Shown here: piece by piece, positions 28,138 through 29,053 of the stretch
How positions within the stretch are numbered: the stretch's first letter is position 1
How the letters are laid out: every line of letters begins with the position of its first letter
From: a bacterium UBP11_UBA4055
Lineage (GTDB): Bacteria; UBA4055
Reading direction: 5' to 3'
Length of the DNA stretch: 29,053 bases
Assembly: GCA_002382735.1 (NCBI GenBank)
Contig: DFZN01000064.1
Coordinates: 1-29,053, forward strand
Position numbers and translations under genes: made by a program
Notes under the pieces: generated by a model
Seen by the model: the letters and a program-made list of their open reading frames with translations, nothing else
What the model was told of the DNA's origin: nothing
The model's database searches: none

Positions 28138-29053
28138 GTTTCAATCCTTGTTTTAATGGATTCTGGGCGCGAAGACAGCCGATGTCCTATCAGAAATGAT
28201 AGGACAGAAAAGTTTCAATCCTTGTTTTAATGGATTCTGGGCGCGAAGATCAAGGAAATGAAATAAATCAACAATTACTAACCGTTTCAATCCTTGTTTT
28301 AATGGATTCTGGGCGCGAAGCGATCAAGGGAATGAAATAAATCAACAATTACCAACCGTTTCAATCCTTGTTTTAATGGATTCTGGGCGCGAAGAACACG
28401 AAGTGATTTCGTACTATAACTATTAAAAAAGTTTCAATCCTTGTTTTAATGGATTCTGGGCGCGAAGAAGCTTATCTCGTCAAGATGTATGCTCCAACAG
28501 CTAGTTTCAATCCTTGTTTTAATGGATTCTGGGCGCGAAGAAGATTACCAAACTCAAAAAACATTTCTTTCCTGTGTTTCAATCCTTGTTTTAATGGATT
28601 CTGGGCGCGAAGTTATGAATATCTGCAAATACAACTATATCACAGTGAGTTTCAATCCTTGTTTTAATGGATTCTGGGCGCGAAGAAAAAATACACCCAA
28701 CGCAAAAACCCGTTCCTCTGCTGTTTCAATCCTTGTTTTAATGGATTCTGGGCGCGAAGTTGCGACCGAGAAAAACATTGTACGAGCCTGTAGTGTGTTT
28801 CAATCCTTGTTTTAATGGATTCTGGGCGCGAAGGCGGACAAGGGTGGCGGGCAAGCTACAGAAGAGCTGTTTCAATCCTTGTTTTAATGGATTCTGGGCG
28901 CGAAGCGAAGCAATTAATCCAAGATGGCCTTGACTCCCTGAAGTTTCAATCCTTGTTTTAATGGATTCTGGGCGCGAAGATCAGGCAGTTTGACATAAGT
29001 TACTTGATGAATGAACGTTTCAATCCTTGTTTTAATGGATTCTGGGCGCGAAG
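28138..29053 (-). CRISPR. CRISPR array, 13 repeats of 37 nt and 12 spacers, continuing past the window
   Basis: Repeats start at 28138, 28212, 28284, 28358, 28431, 28504, 28576, 28649, 28723, 28797, 28869, 28943 and 29017. All are identical, beginning GTTTCAATCC and ending GGGCGCGAAG on the plus strand. Spacers are 35-37 nt. The reverse complement ends in ATTGAAAC, the usual 8-nt crRNA 5' handle of type I-B and type III repeats, so I assign transcription to the minus strand with the leader to the right. The leftmost repeat shows no decay. No cas gene is in the window, so the subtype is open. Open frames in the array (for example repeated VSILVLMDSGRE) are translations of the repeat, not genes. 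Confidence 0.98.

Noticed and set aside
28449..28815. Two open frames in the CRISPR array with repeated FNPCFNGFWARR / VSILVLMDSGREE peptides
   Set aside because: They are translations of the 37-nt repeat in two frames, with no ribosome site and spacer-derived linkers; not a repeat protein.

Overview
The window looks like a chromosomal piece of an uncultured, Gram-negative-type bacterium of the FCB superphylum or a nearby candidate phylum (Delongbacteria-, Cloacimonadota- or Ignavibacteria-like). The evidence is a secreted protein with an NYPNPFN-type C-terminal type IX sorting domain, an outer-membrane porin, a GT9 glycosyltransferase, two lipoproteins and two exported DUF3857/transglutaminase-like proteins. 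Nine candidate promoters read TTGNNN-N16/17-TANNNT (sigma70-like) instead of the Bacteroidota -33/-7 type. The phylum call is an inference.

Positions 1-4350 are AT-rich accessory DNA. Three 80-bp imperfect palindromes (350-429, 2530-2609, 4265-4345) have the layout of integron attC sites. They bracket a type II restriction-modification pair (+) and a T9SS-sorted secreted protein (-), as in a cassette array without a visible integrase. An AAA/DUF4143 ATPase follows on the minus strand.

Positions 5640-11650 hold a minus-strand gene train: two exported DUF3857/transglutaminase-fold proteins (one with an intact Cys-His-Asp triad, one without), earP, efp and msrA. EF-P carries Arg at position 32, and EarP is the arginine rhamnosyltransferase that modifies exactly that residue.

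Positions 11774-15777: GT9 glycosyltransferase (its promoter predicts a leaderless mRNA), acetate kinase, an SRP RNA gene (14087-14184) with its own promoter and terminator, a PdxA-family dehydrogenase, and a convergent gene of unknown function. Positions 15894-20604: a lone BtuF/FhuD-type lipoprotein, a porin-like outer-membrane protein, an orphan soluble TPR histidine kinase and a Nudix hydrolase.

Positions 20583-24238 form a tight minus-strand operon: tungsten aldehyde:ferredoxin oxidoreductase (AOR), a ThiS/MoaD-like carrier, PpnP, a ThiF/MoeB-like adenylyltransferase and a small tail-anchored protein. The carrier and adenylyltransferase probably serve pterin-cofactor sulfuration for AOR; PpnP in their midst is unexpected. 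Positions 24411-27433 (+): lipoprotein, Cys-pair small protein, a terminator just before asnS, methylmalonyl-CoA epimerase and a cNMP-binding-only protein. An internally deleted ORF6N gene (-) follows.

Positions 28138-29053 are a CRISPR array (13 identical 37-nt repeats, 12 spacers) running off the window. The ATTGAAAC end of the repeat lies on the minus strand, so the leader is probably beyond the right edge. Two neighbouring spacers are near-identical with aligned handle-side ends, and the leftmost spacer is a perfect 10-bp hairpin. No cas genes are visible.
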